Shown: positions 9,246-18,095 of the stretch, in pieces
How positions within the stretch are numbered: the first letter of the stretch is position 1
How the letters are laid out: each line of letters begins with the position of its first letter
From: Agarivorans litoreus
Lineage (GTDB): Bacteria; Pseudomonadota; Gammaproteobacteria; Enterobacterales; Celerinatantimonadaceae
Assembly (NCBI RefSeq): GCF_019649015.1
Contig: NZ_BLPI01000001.1
Span: 4,025,001-4,089,000 of the forward strand
Direction of reading: 5' to 3'
DNA length: 64,000 nt
The notes under the pieces: model-generated
Databases searched by the model: none
The model's input: only the letters and a program-made list of their open reading frames with translations
What the model was told of the DNA's origin: nothing
Position numbers and translations under genes: made by a program

Positions 9246-9329
9246 ACGCCGCTAGAGAGCTACCAGCTCACCAAGCCGGTAGTTACTCAAACCTCTACTT
9301 TTCACAATTCACTGCTTTTAGGGAACATT

Positions 9330-9950
9330 ATGAGCATTAGTTTTTTAGCTAAACATCCAGTGCCATGTAGTCTATTTTTGTTGGGGATTTTGGTACTAGG
9401 CCACGGCGCTTATATTCAAGCGAAGGCATATTTGGCGCAGTTTTTAATTGCTCAAGCTTGGCAGCAAACCTTAGATGACCAACAAATACATAAACCTTGG
9501 CACTGGGCTGATACCTATCCAGTTGCAAAACTTAGCTTTGTAACCAAACAAGAAAGTATTGGTTTTAAGCATCAGGTTGAATCGGTTTATGTATTAGCTG
9601 GCGCATCGGGCAGAACCTTGGCTTTTGGTCCTGGCTTAGTGTTAAGCGGTGCTCCGATTGGGGAAGTAGGTAATACTGTTATTGCTGGGCACCGAGATAC
9701 CCATTTTGCTAATTTAGCCGCGGTAAACAAAGGTGATTTATTACAAGTGGAAGCCAAGAATGGTGAAATATTGCTTTATCAAGTGGTGAATACACAAATT
9801 GCTCATCAAAGTGATACCCAGTTTATGGCGCCCAGTGATGATAACCGCTTAACCCTAATCACCTGTTATCCCTTCAACCAACTGAGTGGTGGAGCAGAGC
9901 AGCGCTATATTGTTGAAGCGTTGTTAGTGACCAAACCGAAATTAGTGTAA
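9330..9950 (+). CDS. Class GN sortase
   Basis: This is a 206-residue transpeptidase of the class GN sortases, the gram-negative class dedicated to one nearby target. It has an N-terminal membrane anchor near residues 11-30 (FLLGILVLGHGAYIQ) and a periplasmic beta-barrel. The catalytic triad is visible: His121 in AGHRDTHF, Cys179 in TLITCYPF and Arg192 in EQRYIVEA. It presumably cleaves the LPQTS motif of the preceding gene product and transfers it to an unidentified acceptor. Only 84 bp separate the two genes, so they are probably co-transcribed. Start ATG follows AGGGA. Confidence 0.93.
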   Translation: MSISFLAKHPVPCSLFLLGILVLGHGAYIQAKAYLAQFLIAQAWQQTLDDQQIHKPWHWADTYPVAKLSFVTKQESIGFKHQVESVYVLAGASGRTLAFGPGLVLSGAPIGEVGNTVIAGHRDTHFANLAAVNKGDLLQVEAKNGEILLYQVVNTQIAHQSDTQFMAPSDDNRLTLITCYPFNQLSGGAEQRYIVEALLVTKPKLV

Positions 9951-10177
9951 AGGCATTGAGAGTGGCAAAAAGCTATGACTATGAATAGTGACTTTATAAA
10001 GGACTCCCTTAAATAGGGGACGTTGAAGCTGATTTGCGGCCAACGAAGAGTAGATAAAAATCTTGTGCCATTATCACTAGATAAGTTAAAAGTAGGCAGC
10101 TGTTGAAACGCTTAGTCGAATCGCATTACCTTTAAGCAGCTAACAGTCAGTTATTCGGTAATGCATAAGGAATTATA

Positions 10178-11041
10178 TTGTCGCGCTTGTCCCCGCAGCT
10201 TAATCGCATAAATAACTTGCTTGCTTTTATTCATCAAAATATTGAGCAAAGCATGAGTGTGCATGATTTAGCCGCGCAAAGTTGTTGGTCACGCTGGCAG
10301 CTACAACGTATTTTTCAGGAACTCACCAATAAAAACTTAGCCAAGTATGTGCGTGAACAAAAGTTGAGCCGAGCCGCAGAGCAGTTACTTGATGGCAAAA
10401 TGCGAGTAACCGACATCGCGCTGCAATATGGCTTTAATTCTGAAGTAAGCTTTAGCCGCGCCTTTAAACAGCATTTTGGGCTCGCTCCCGGCGCGTATAA
10501 ACGCCGCGGTGACCGCCAAGGTATTAGTGCCCCTATGGTGCTAATGGACAACCCGCGCAGCCAAACTCAACGAATGATAGAGGTTCGCATAGAGAGTCGC
10601 CCTGCATTTAAGGTCTGCGGTGTAGTGGGGCTAATAGATAATTTGTACACCCCTCAAGCGGATTTTAAGCTGAAAGTTCCTTCCTTATGGCGCAGTTTCC
10701 ATCAGCTTTATCCGATGCAAAGTGAAGGATTAACCGGGGTGGTAGACACCCTAAATATTCACGCTAGCGGTAAACTTAATTACTTGGCGGGTAGCCAGCA
10801 AATAAGCGAAGCCTCTGAACAGCTACAGTGCTGGAACGTGCCACAGCAGCTGTATGCCATTGTTAGCCACACCGGGCTTATTCAAGATTTGGCGGCCACT
10901 ATCGATTGGTTTATTCATCAATGGTTGCCAGAATCTGAATACCAAGGGGTAGATGGCTACGAACTAGAATGCTATCCCGAGAACTACCAACCGCAGTCGC
11001 CAAGCGCGACTATGGAATACTTCCTACCTATTCAAAAATGA
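10178..11041 (+). CDS. AraC family regulator with Rob/GyrI-like effector domain
   Basis: This is a 287-residue transcription regulator. The AraC double helix-turn-helix is at the N-terminus (about 10-110: HDLAAQSCWSRWQLQRIFQE and VTDIALQYGFNSEVSFSRAF). A C-terminal GyrI-like small-molecule-binding domain covers about 130-285 (starting VRIESRPAFKVCGVVGL). This order is that of Rob. The start is TTG at 10178 with AAGGAA about 8 bases upstream. It stands immediately upstream of the siderophore receptor in the same direction, so it could respond to a siderophore and activate uptake genes. That role is contextual inference only; Rob-like proteins more often handle hydrophobic ligands. Confidence 0.85.
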   Translation: MSRLSPQLNRINNLLAFIHQNIEQSMSVHDLAAQSCWSRWQLQRIFQELTNKNLAKYVREQKLSRAAEQLLDGKMRVTDIALQYGFNSEVSFSRAFKQHFGLAPGAYKRRGDRQGISAPMVLMDNPRSQTQRMIEVRIESRPAFKVCGVVGLIDNLYTPQADFKLKVPSLWRSFHQLYPMQSEGLTGVVDTLNIHASGKLNYLAGSQQISEASEQLQCWNVPQQLYAIVSHTGLIQDLAATIDWFIHQWLPESEYQGVDGYELECYPENYQPQSPSATMEYFLPIQK

Positions 11042-11132
11042 TGATTTAAGTCAATCTCGCTGTAAATAATGTAAAAAATCTTGTTATTTGCACCAAATTG
11101 TTAAGTTTTTAAAATGTGAACTGTATAGAATT

Positions 11133-11151
11133 ATTAATGAGAATCATTATC
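11133..11151 (+). promoter_or_regulatory. Fur box upstream of siderophore receptor
   Basis: ATTAATGAGAATCATTATC agrees with the classical 19-bp Fur consensus (GATAATGATAATCATTATC) at 16 of 19 positions by my count. It lies 43 bp before the receptor start, where it would cover the promoter. Iron repression of the receptor and downstream genes is expected. Confidence 0.8.
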
Positions 11152-11194
11152 AGTAGCATTTAACTTTGCGTTAACAAGAGATAACAAACGGATC

Positions 11195-12976
11195 ATGTTT
11201 AATACTAAAATCACTACCATTGCGATGCTGGTGGCCTCTGTATTGAGTGCACCAGCTTTGGCTGAAGAAGCCGCCATTAGCGAAAAACAAGCAGACGAAA
11301 AGCTAACGGTACTAGGAAAAACTTACCGTAATACGGCAACTAAAACAGCACTGTTGCCAGAAGAAACACCGCAGTCAATCTCAACCATTGACCGCGAAAC
11401 CTTAGATTTACGCGGAGTAAACTCGGTTTCAGAGGCACTACGTTACACCCCTGGCGTGCACACTCAATTGCGCGGTGGGGCAGTTAATCGCCTAGATCTA
11501 TTTAATATTCGTGGTTTTACTAACTATCAAAACTACTACGATGGTTTACAGCTGCAATACAATGCTTGGAATCTACAACCACAAATTGACGCCTTTGCGG
11601 TAGAGCAGGTAGAAGTATTTAAAGGACCAACTTCGGTGCTTTACGGCGCAATGCCGCCAGGTGGTATGGTTAACCTTATTGCTAAGCGCCCAACTATGGA
11701 GCGTGCTACCGATGTAAGCGTAGCATCAGGTAGTCATAACCTATTAGAAGCGACAGTTGATTCGCGCGGTCAAATAGGTGACAGCAATGTTGCTTACCGT
11801 TTCTTGGGTAAAGCGACTAAACAAGATGGAATGGCCGACACTTCTCAGCAAGAGCGTTACCTTATCGCTCCGTCGATTGATTGGCATGTGAGCGATAAAA
11901 CGCTGGTTAACCTAAATGCTTATTATCAAAACGATCCTCATGCGGGTATTTACACCACCATGCCAGCTTATGGCACGGTATTAGACAATCCAAACGGTAA
12001 GCTGTCGAAAAACCAATTCACCGGTGATGAAAACTGGAACAAGTTTGAACGCGAGTTTGGCTTATATGATTTTAAAATTAACCATGAGTTCAACAGCAAC
12101 TGGACCCTGTTGCACGCTACTCGTTATTTAGACGCAAAAGCACTGCAGCACAATACTTACAATGTAGGCTTAGAGCCAACAGACGGGCGCACGGTTTACC
12201 GCCGTGCATACCTAACGGATGAAAGCTCTAAAGGTTGGACTACCGATACGCAACTAAACGGTAACTTCACCACGGCTATGGTTGAGCATAGCTTATTGAT
12301 TGGCTTTGATTGGCAGCAGCTAAAGTCTGAGGTGACATACTACGATGGGGCAACAACATCCATTGATATTTATGCACCAGACAATAACCAACTAAACCCT
12401 AATGAGGTTTACGATTACATCAAAGGTAATCCAGACGGTTACAACCAAGTTAACAGTTACAAAACCACTCAAACTGGTGTGTATATTCAAGACCAAATGC
12501 GTATCGACCGCCTAATTGTTATGGCTGGTGCCCGCTTTGATCAATACAAAAGTGACAGTGTTTACCACCTAGCTGGTGACTACACCGACAGCGTCGATCA
12601 AAACAATACCTCTTACCGTTTAGGTGGCTTGTACGAGTTTGATAACGGTATTTCGCCATACATTAACTACGCCGACAGCTTTGAGCCAACCCCAGGGACA
12701 GACAAAGACGGTAATGCCTTTGAGCCTTCAACTGGCAGCCAATGGGAAGGTGGTATTAAGTACAACTCAGCGGATATGAGCCAAATGCTTAACCTAGCAG
12801 CATTCCATATCACAAAAGAAGGTGCCTTAACTCAAGATCCAGATGGTGCTCCGCATCACCAGATTCAGGTTGGTGAATCGGTATCGAAAGGTTTTGAAGC
12901 GGAAGGTCGCTGGTGGGCAACACCTAATCTGGATCTTACCGCAAGTTATACCTATCAGATACCCAACAAGAATTAG
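11195..12976 (+). CDS. TonB-dependent hydroxamate siderophore receptor, C-terminally truncated
   Basis: This is an outer-membrane receptor of the FhuA/FoxA type. A signal peptide ends in ALA near residue 23, a TonB box region follows (EKLTVLGKTY), and the plug domain covers about 50-175 (PQSISTIDRETLD, RGFTNYQNYYDGLQ, VEVFKGPTSVLYGAMPPGG). A beta-barrel then runs to residue 593. Family members are usually near 700 residues and end in an aromatic residue. This one stops at SYTYQIPNKN, in mid-barrel, and the DNA switches there to another frame encoding a FhuD-like protein. About the last hundred residues are therefore missing, and the product is unlikely to assemble. A strong Fur box lies upstream. 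I regard it as a recent deletion product or an assembly error rather than a variant receptor. Confidence 0.85.
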   Translation: MFNTKITTIAMLVASVLSAPALAEEAAISEKQADEKLTVLGKTYRNTATKTALLPEETPQSISTIDRETLDLRGVNSVSEALRYTPGVHTQLRGGAVNRLDLFNIRGFTNYQNYYDGLQLQYNAWNLQPQIDAFAVEQVEVFKGPTSVLYGAMPPGGMVNLIAKRPTMERATDVSVASGSHNLLEATVDSRGQIGDSNVAYRFLGKATKQDGMADTSQQERYLIAPSIDWHVSDKTLVNLNAYYQNDPHAGIYTTMPAYGTVLDNPNGKLSKNQFTGDENWNKFEREFGLYDFKINHEFNSNWTLLHATRYLDAKALQHNTYNVGLEPTDGRTVYRRAYLTDESSKGWTTDTQLNGNFTTAMVEHSLLIGFDWQQLKSEVTYYDGATTSIDIYAPDNNQLNPNEVYDYIKGNPDGYNQVNSYKTTQTGVYIQDQMRIDRLIVMAGARFDQYKSDSVYHLAGDYTDSVDQNNTSYRLGGLYEFDNGISPYINYADSFEPTPGTDKDGNAFEPSTGSQWEGGIKYNSADMSQMLNLAAFHITKEGALTQDPDGAPHHQIQVGESVSKGFEAEGRWWATPNLDLTASYTYQIPNKN

Positions 12977-13389
12977 ATACACTCTCCCGGCAGCTGCTTG
13001 AGGCTTATGGTGGAGAGCTGCCAGAAGTTGCTGCTATTCGTTTTGCCAGCACTAGCTCTGTTTATCTATATGATGAAAACTCTATTCCGGTGCATGCTCT
13101 CAATCGCTTAGGTATTCGCTCTGCCATGCCAGAGCGAGGCAGCCAATGGGGCGTGGCCAAAAAACGCATTACCGAACTTGCCCAAGTGGAGCAGGGCATG
13201 GTGTTGTATTTTGAACCTTTTGCTCATCATCAAGCCTTAGATAATTCTAGGCTATGGCAAGCAATGCCTTTTGTGAAACATCAACGAGTAAGCAGTGTTG
13301 CTGCCTCTTGGAGCTATGGTGGTGCAATGTCTATTCTGTATAACGCACGGGCCTTAAGTCACAGCCTATTGGAACTTGCACCTCAATGA
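12952..13389 (+). pseudogene. fhuD: C-terminal remnant of FhuD-like siderophore-binding protein
   Basis: Starting at the point where the receptor frame ends, a different frame reads DTQQELDTLSRQLLEAYG, then VRFASTSSVYLYDENS and ALNRLGIRSAMP. This is the C-terminal lobe of a periplasmic ferric-siderophore-binding protein of the FhuD/FecB class, continuing to the TGA at 13389. The signal peptide and N-terminal lobe are absent and there is no start codon before 13090. The stop overlaps the fhuB start as ATGA, the normal operon arrangement, so only the upstream part was lost. The join is near 12951-12965, in the bases TATCAGATACCC. Confidence 0.8.
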
Positions 13390-15356
13390 ACAAAACTTAT
13401 TTTATCTCGGGTGGCATGTTGCTAGCTGGCCTTGGTTTAAGCTTGATATTAGGTAGCGAGTTAAACCTTCAGCGACAGTGGCAATTGATTGGCGGTGTTG
13501 AGCCTGAACAATTTATAGATTTTGCTTACCTTTACTCACTGTTGCCACGTATGACCATGGCCTTAATGGTTGGGGCAAGTTTAGGCTTAGTGGGCAGCTT
13601 AATGCAGCAGCTCACTCAAAACCCTCTGTTGTCTCCGTTAACTATGGGAACCTCTTCAGGGGCTTGGCTAGCCTTGGTGATGCTTAACTTATGGCTGCCG
13701 CTTGATATTGCAGATTTAAGTGCGGCGGCCGCGATGATTGGTGCAATGTTCGCCATGTTTTTGGTCATCGCCATTGTAGGTATCCGCAACCTTAGTGGCT
13801 TGCCAGTCGTGCTGGCCGGTATGGCGGTAAACATTGTTTTAGGGGCGGTGGCCACCGCAATCATTTTGCTGAATGAGCAATTTGCTAGTAATTTATTTAT
13901 TTGGGGGGCAGGCGATTTAGAGCAAAATGATTGGTTTTGGCCGCTTTGGTTAGCCCCTCGTTTGTTGCCTGCCATTTTGATTTTTCTATTAGCCCCGCGG
14001 GTACTGAGTTTACTTAAACTTGGCCAGCAAGGCGCAGCGGCACGTGGTTTAAATGTAGTGCCGATGTTTTTGCTGTTATCGGTAGTGGGCGTGTGGTTAG
14101 TGGCGGCCAGTATTACTGCAGTAGGAGTGATTAGTTTTGTTGGATTAATTAGCCCAAATATCGCACGGCGCGTAGGCGCAACAACAACCAGCAATGAACT
14201 ATGGTTGAGCTGCATTATTGGTGCCTTGCTATTAGTATTCACCGATTTATTAGCCAATGCCTTAAGTGAGCAAATTGGTGATGTTGTGCATAGTGGTATT
14301 GCGGCTGCACTGGTTGGTGCGCCAATACTTATAGTGCTATGCCAGCGGCAATTGCGCGCGCAAGATCAGCTTTCCTTAAGCTTACCTCAATCAAGATTGC
14401 GTTGGCGTAATCGCTATTACGGCTTGGCTGCTTTTATTATTGCTTTAATTGCTTTGCTTTCTTTACTGGGACAGCATAATGCAGGAAGTTGGAGCTTAGC
14501 GATCCCAGATGCATTCAACTGGTTATTACGCTGGCCTCGCTGGTTAACTGCAGTATCGGCTGGTGCAGCGCTCGCGGTGGCTGGGTGTGTATTACAACGT
14601 TTGATTTTTAACCCTCTAGCTAGCCCGGACATATTAGGGGTTTCTGCAGGGGCCACCATGAGCTTGATAGGTTTAACCGTTATCACTGGTGCCAGTATTT
14701 TTAGCGCATCTCCTTGGGTGGCTATATTGGGCAGTACCATTGTATTAGCCCTATTGTTTTTGTTTAGTACTTATCGGCAGTTTTCTCCGGCCAAACTGGT
14801 TCTGTGTGGTATCGCGTTAGCGGCTTTGATTGAAGGTTTAGTGCACTTTGCGTTAGCCAGCGGCCGCCAAGAGATATACGAGATTTTGGCTTGGTTGGCA
14901 GGTTCTACCTATCGGGTTAGCCCAGAGGCCGCATTGCGCTTAGCTGCAGTAAGTTTTGTGGTAATTTTAGGCTTGTATTTGCTACATCCTTGGCTAAGTT
15001 TGATTTCGGCTGGTCGCTCGTTTGCACAAGCAAGAGGCCTAGCTGTGCCAAAAGCTTATGTGTTGATGTTACTGGGAGTAGCCTTACTGTGTGCCATGGT
15101 AACTGCTACCATGGGGCCGGTAGCATTTGTGGGTTTGCTAGCGCCACATGTTGCAGTAATGCTAGGGGCGCGTTTAGCTAAACTACAGATTATTGTGTCT
15201 GCGTTGGTCGGGGCTTTATTGTTGTCTTTTGCAGATTTGATAAGCCAATGGATATTTTATCCTAGCCAAGTGGCTGCTGGAACCTTGGTATCAATTATTG
15301 GGGGTATTTATTTTATCGCCTTATTGGTGCGTGGTCAGCGACAGGCCAGAGCTTAA
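13386..15356 (+). CDS. fhuB: Ferric hydroxamate ABC transporter permease FhuB
   Basis: This is a 656-residue inner-membrane permease made of two fused FecCD-type halves (about 1-320 and 335-656), the layout specific to FhuB. Each half has the family signatures: LPRMTMALMVGASLGLVG and WPRWLTAVSAGAALAVAG near the start of each, QNPLLSPLTMGTSSGA and FNPLASPDILGVSAGA next, and GPVAFVGLLAPH near the end. About 18-20 transmembrane helices are evident. It would import ferric hydroxamates with an ATPase (FhuC) and a binding protein (FhuD). Neither is intact here, so the gene looks orphaned unless a FhuC elsewhere serves it. Its start overlaps the fhuD remnant stop. Confidence 0.9.
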   Translation: MNKTYFISGGMLLAGLGLSLILGSELNLQRQWQLIGGVEPEQFIDFAYLYSLLPRMTMALMVGASLGLVGSLMQQLTQNPLLSPLTMGTSSGAWLALVMLNLWLPLDIADLSAAAAMIGAMFAMFLVIAIVGIRNLSGLPVVLAGMAVNIVLGAVATAIILLNEQFASNLFIWGAGDLEQNDWFWPLWLAPRLLPAILIFLLAPRVLSLLKLGQQGAAARGLNVVPMFLLLSVVGVWLVAASITAVGVISFVGLISPNIARRVGATTTSNELWLSCIIGALLLVFTDLLANALSEQIGDVVHSGIAAALVGAPILIVLCQRQLRAQDQLSLSLPQSRLRWRNRYYGLAAFIIALIALLSLLGQHNAGSWSLAIPDAFNWLLRWPRWLTAVSAGAALAVAGCVLQRLIFNPLASPDILGVSAGATMSLIGLTVITGASIFSASPWVAILGSTIVLALLFLFSTYRQFSPAKLVLCGIALAALIEGLVHFALASGRQEIYEILAWLAGSTYRVSPEAALRLAAVSFVVILGLYLLHPWLSLISAGRSFAQARGLAVPKAYVLMLLGVALLCAMVTATMGPVAFVGLLAPHVAVMLGARLAKLQIIVSALVGALLLSFADLISQWIFYPSQVAAGTLVSIIGGIYFIALLVRGQRQARA

Positions 15357-15361
15357 TCAAT

Positions 15362-15380
15362 GAAAATGAGAATTAATTGC
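15362..15380 (+). promoter_or_regulatory. Fur box upstream of the TonB operon
   Basis: GAAAATGAGAATTAATTGC matches the 19-bp Fur consensus at about 13 positions. It sits directly after the fhuB stop and about 76 bp before the DUF3450 start. This argues that a separate iron-repressed promoter begins here. It is also why I reject the upstream ATG at 15360 as a start. Confidence 0.65.
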
Positions 15381-15455
15381 GTTACACTCGGCGCGTATTA
15401 TTATTGCTGCCGGCGTTTAATCAGCGCTGGTTCTATTAAACGATTGGAAGTATTC

Positions 15456-16235
15456 ATGTTTAGTTATCTACTTCGAGTCAAATGGTTGTTGTTAACAGCC
15501 AGTTTGATGACAAGCATTTCCTTTGGCTCGCAAGCCGAGCAGTTAGATCAAGCACGCAAGATTGAAGGCGAGATTGTTGACCAAGCAAAACACAGTCAAC
15601 AACGTATCGACCAATCAAGTGATCAGGCTTTGGCCTTAGCGTCAGAGATTCAAGCGCTTGAGCGAGAAGTGAGCCAATTAAAGGTATACAAAAATCACCT
15701 TAGTCGTTTAGTTGAAAGCCAGCAAAGTGAGCAGCATAGTTTACAACAACAACTCAATGAAATTGGCTCAACTCGCTTGGGAGTAGTGCCACTTATGTAT
15801 CAAATGCTCGAAGGGCTAGCCCAATTACACGAGCAAGATTTACCGATCCGCAGTGAGGCTCGCCAGCAGCGCTTAGCAAAATTAAATACGCTAATGAGTC
15901 AAGCGGATGTTAGCGACTCAGAAAAGTATCGTCGGATATTAGAAGCCTATCAAATTGAATTGGATTACGGCTTGAAATTAGGCAGCTACGAAGCGCAAAT
16001 TGAGCTTGATGGCCTACGCCAAGTAGAGCTGTTAAACCTAGGCAGAGTGAGTTTGGTGGCGCGTAGTTTAGATCATCAACAGTATTGGGCATGGCATCAA
16101 AATAGCCAGCAATGGCAAGTTATCGAAAGTAAGCAACATAGCAATGTAGGCTTAGCCTTTGATGTAGCAAATAAAGTCGCAGCACCGAGTTTATTAGTGC
16201 TGCCACTGGCGCTAAGTGCGGAGGCTAATCAATGA
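15456..16235 (+). CDS. DUF3450 family periplasmic protein of TonB system
   Basis: This is a 259-residue exported coiled-coil protein of the DUF3450 family, regularly found at the head of TonB2-type operons in marine gammaproteobacteria. I take ATG at 15456 (with GGAAG upstream) because it gives a proper signal peptide (MFSYLLRVKWLLLTASLMTS, cleavage near SQA-E). The earlier ATG at 15360 would overlap a Fur box. Heptad-rich helices span about residues 30-110, and a beta-rich C-terminal part ends near the conserved WAWHQNSQQW segment. The stop overlaps the next start as ATGA. Its biochemical role is not established; a periplasmic helper of the energy-transducing complex is the usual inference. 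Confidence 0.85.
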   Translation: MFSYLLRVKWLLLTASLMTSISFGSQAEQLDQARKIEGEIVDQAKHSQQRIDQSSDQALALASEIQALEREVSQLKVYKNHLSRLVESQQSEQHSLQQQLNEIGSTRLGVVPLMYQMLEGLAQLHEQDLPIRSEARQQRLAKLNTLMSQADVSDSEKYRRILEAYQIELDYGLKLGSYEAQIELDGLRQVELLNLGRVSLVARSLDHQQYWAWHQNSQQWQVIESKQHSNVGLAFDVANKVAAPSLLVLPLALSAEANQ

Positions 16236-17566
16236 AACCATTTGTATTGATAACACTGCTGGCTTTAAGTAACAACGCCGCTTTGGCAGAAGAAACCTTA
16301 CTAAGCACTACGAAACAAGCTAAGCAACAAGAGTTACAGCATAACCAAGCAAGAGAGCAAGGTTTTGAGCAAGAACTAGCGCAGCTTAAAGCGCGCCAGC
16401 AAGCTTTATTGGCCGAGCGTGATGCCTTACAACAGGATACAGATAGTTTAAGTGATAGTTTCACTGACAATGAAAAAACCTTAGCAGAATTAGAAACCGA
16501 GCTGCATTTAGCGTCGGGTAGTTTAGGCGAGTTATTTGGTGTAGTGAGACAAGCCGCTAAAGAGCTCAAACTAGAGTTACAAACTAGCGCATTGGTAGCA
16601 AATCAGCCAGAGGTGTTATCGACCTTAGATCAAATAGAGCAGGCACGTGCATTACCTTCCATGGTTGAACTAGAAGGTTTGTGGCAAGCATTTGATAGCA
16701 CCATTCAAGCTAGTGGCCGTATCGAACACCTGCAATTGCCTTATTTTGATAACCAAGGGCAGTTACAGCAGCAAAGTTTTTGGCGTTTAGGTGGCTTTGG
16801 TTTGGTTAACGAGCAAGGTTATGCCCGCTGGGATGGTAAGCAAGCTAAGTCTTTTATTGTGCAGCCTGAACTTGCGCCTACGGCTACAGAGTTACAGCAA
16901 GCACCGGGCAAGTTTGTGAGCTTGGATCCAAGCCATGGAGGTTTGTTGCAACAATTGGCCGAGCAACCGACTTTAGCTCAGCGTTTTGCTCATGGTGGGG
17001 TAGTGGGTAAAGTTATCGCGCTGTTATTTGCATTAGGAATGCTGATTGCCTTATATCGAGGTATTCGTTTACTCATCATTCGCAGTCAAATTCAGGCTCA
17101 GCTAAAACAACCCGCTAATCCAAAAGATAACCCTTTAGGCCGAATATTGCAGGCTTACAAAGCCGACCAAGACCAAGCTGTAGAAGCAATAGAGTTGCGT
17201 TTACTTGAGCAAATTGTAGATGAACAGCAGCAACTAGAGCGTGGCTTAAGCATGATTAAACTGCTTGCCGCTTTAGCACCAATGTTGGGTTTATTGGGTA
17301 CAGTAACTGGAATGATTGAAACGTTCCAGGTGATTACTCAGTTTGGCAATGCCGATCCTAAAGTAATGGCAAGTGGCATCTCGATGGCCTTGGTGACGAC
17401 TGTTCTTGGGCTTATTTCTGCCATGCCTTTGCTGTTCTCGCACAATGTTTTGCATGCACAAGCCGAGGCGATTCGTAACATACTCGAGAAACAAAGCTTG
17501 GGATTGGTTGCACAGCGGGCAGAGGCAAACCATAGCTTAAAGGCTGTAAGTAACAATGCTGCTTGA
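16232..17566 (+). CDS. TtpC-like large MotA/TolQ/ExbB proton channel protein
   Basis: This is a 444-residue inner-membrane protein. It has a signal sequence, a long periplasmic coiled-coil domain (about 25-110, Gln/Glu-rich) and a beta-rich domain (about 130-240). A first helix lies near 250-275 and a C-terminal MotA/TolQ/ExbB proton-channel domain covers about 310-430 (KLLAALAPMLGLLGTVTGMI, MASGISMALVTTVLGLISA). This architecture is that of TtpC, the extra component that Vibrio TonB2 systems need for siderophore energy transduction. It overlaps both neighbours (ATGA upstream, 11 bp with exbB downstream), showing tight translational coupling. Confidence 0.87.
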   Translation: MKPFVLITLLALSNNAALAEETLLSTTKQAKQQELQHNQAREQGFEQELAQLKARQQALLAERDALQQDTDSLSDSFTDNEKTLAELETELHLASGSLGELFGVVRQAAKELKLELQTSALVANQPEVLSTLDQIEQARALPSMVELEGLWQAFDSTIQASGRIEHLQLPYFDNQGQLQQQSFWRLGGFGLVNEQGYARWDGKQAKSFIVQPELAPTATELQQAPGKFVSLDPSHGGLLQQLAEQPTLAQRFAHGGVVGKVIALLFALGMLIALYRGIRLLIIRSQIQAQLKQPANPKDNPLGRILQAYKADQDQAVEAIELRLLEQIVDEQQQLERGLSMIKLLAALAPMLGLLGTVTGMIETFQVITQFGNADPKVMASGISMALVTTVLGLISAMPLLFSHNVLHAQAEAIRNILEKQSLGLVAQRAEANHSLKAVSNNAA

Positions 17567-18095
17567 GCTAATCAACCAGCTACCTGACTGGGCCAATATT
17601 AACGAGTTTATGCTGCGGGGCGGGCCGGTACTTTGGGCCTTAGTTACCGTGATGGCAGGCTTTTGGTTGCTTAGCTTAGAGCGTTTGCTGTTTATCGTGT
17701 GGGATTTTCCGCGTTTGCAAAACGTCTGGAAGTCCCGCTGGGATGCCCGTGAAGAGCAGCATTCTTGGCTGGCTTTGTGGCAGCGTAACGCTTGGTTGAG
17801 CGAAGCAGAAAACGCTTTGAAAAGAAATTTTAATCTCTTGAAGTTGCTGGTGGCACTTTGCCCAATGTTAGGTTTACTGGGCACGGTAACTGGGATGATC
17901 GTGGTATTTGATACTATGGCTAGCCAAGGAAATGCCGATCCGCGATTAATGGCAGCAGGCATTGCTAGAGCAACGCTACCTACCATGGCTGGCATGGTCG
18001 CAGCCCTTACCAGCATGTTTATTTATTCACGTTTATCGCGGTTAAGCCAGCGTAAACAGCTACATTTAGAAAAGCTTTTAAGGAGTCGTCGATGA
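17556..18095 (+). CDS. exbB: ExbB-type biopolymer transport protein
   Basis: This is a 179-residue MotA/TolQ/ExbB-family protein, short like the ExbB2 proteins of TonB2 operons. Three helices are visible: near 22-42 (VLWALVTVMAGFWLLSLERL), near 95-118 (LVALCPMLGLLGTVTGMIVV) and near 138-160 (ARATLPTMAGMVAALTSMFI). It forms the proton-conducting pentamer with ExbD and energises TonB. The start lies inside the end of the ttpC-like gene. The downstream exbD start overlaps its stop as ATGA. Confidence 0.9.
   Translation: MLLELINQLPDWANINEFMLRGGPVLWALVTVMAGFWLLSLERLLFIVWDFPRLQNVWKSRWDAREEQHSWLALWQRNAWLSEAENALKRNFNLLKLLVALCPMLGLLGTVTGMIVVFDTMASQGNADPRLMAAGIARATLPTMAGMVAALTSMFIYSRLSRLSQRKQLHLEKLLRSRR

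Noticed and set aside
13616-14257. 213-codon open frame antisense to fhuB
   Set aside because: It lies wholly opposite the highly conserved permease. Its composition is that of antisense to membrane-protein codons, with no ribosome site or family signature.
15360-15455. Longer start for the DUF3450 protein
   Set aside because: It would place coding sequence over a Fur box, lacks a ribosome site and hides the signal peptide that begins at 15456.
17537-18016. 159-codon open frame antisense to exbB
   Set aside because: It is a shadow of the conserved exbB gene on the other strand and has no recognisable motif.
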